NCBI GenBank assembly: GCA_012845835.1
Contig: JABAKD010000019.1
Coordinates: 8,079,346 to 8,143,345 of the forward strand
Direction: 5' to 3'
DNA from: Undaria pinnatifida
Taxonomy: Eukaryota > Sar > Phaeophyceae > Laminariales > Alariaceae
DNA length: 64,000 nucleotides
Below the pieces are notes generated by a model, which saw only the letters and a list, made by a program, of their open reading frames with translations, searched no databases and was not told the origin of the DNA. Position 1 is the first letter of the stretch. Every line of letters starts with the position of its first letter. Positions 63,745 to 64,000 of this stretch are shown here, piece by piece. Both the position numbers and the translations under genes were made by a program.

Positions 63745-64000
63745 CCATTTCTTTTGTTTTTTGTTTTTCAGCCTTGGAACAACGAAAAAAAAAAAAGATG
63801 GGAACAACAAAAAAAACGGTGTGAAGAGAAAAAAAAGGCTGGGAACAACACATGAAGTGGGAACGACGAAACAATGAGGGAACAACTAAAAGAACGGGAA
63901 CCCCAGCGAAAAAAGTGGGAACAGCAAGAAAAGGAGCCCCCTCCCCCAAAAGGGCGTGCTGGTAAAGACAAAAAACTATAAGTAAGTATCATAGTACTCG

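Overview
This is nuclear DNA from an intron-rich eukaryote, most likely a brown alga of the Ectocarpus type. Genes are split into small GT-AG exons, and the introns and intergenic DNA are packed with microsatellites, homopolymer G/C runs and many short dispersed repeats. Some repeats look familiar to me from Ectocarpus predicted proteins: a LINE tail, and a repeat that reads M-S-I-D-P-K-F-V-E-L-T-A-D-V-L. That taxonomic call is from memory and was not searched.

Layout. (1) 1977-5141, plus strand: the 3' part of a phosphoglycolate phosphatase / 4-nitrophenylphosphatase-type HAD hydrolase. Three coding exons are visible and the N-terminal exons lie off the left edge. Fragments of its last exon are repeated in the intron before it and in the DNA after its stop codon. 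(2) About 6.4-41.2 kb: I find no convincing host gene. The region is a mosaic of a TRIM-like mini-LTR family (about 84-bp LTRs, 4-bp target duplications), LINE 3' fragments ending in C tracts, tRNA-derived SINEs, three or four MITE-like families, an ATG-bearing dispersed repeat, and satellites, including a 66-bp minisatellite of about 15 copies. (3) 41266-63744, plus strand: a gene of about 22.5 kb for a MORN-repeat protein. An acidic Pro/Glu/Ala-rich N-terminus comes first, followed by a series of 69-72 nt phase-0 exons that each encode one MORN repeat. Its second coding exon is duplicated into phase-incompatible alternatives. A tRNA-Lys(CTT) gene and a decayed tRNA copy lie antisense in its last intron.

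The phosphatase would recycle 2-phosphoglycolate or a similar phosphomonoester. The MORN protein is probably a membrane-associated or axonemal scaffold. I see no functional link between the two genes. The most interesting content is structural: exon-level tandem duplication in both genes, one-repeat-per-exon architecture, and a small zoo of non-autonomous elements with visible ends. All exon calls come from splice signals, phase and similarity to known families by eye; no transcript or database search was available.
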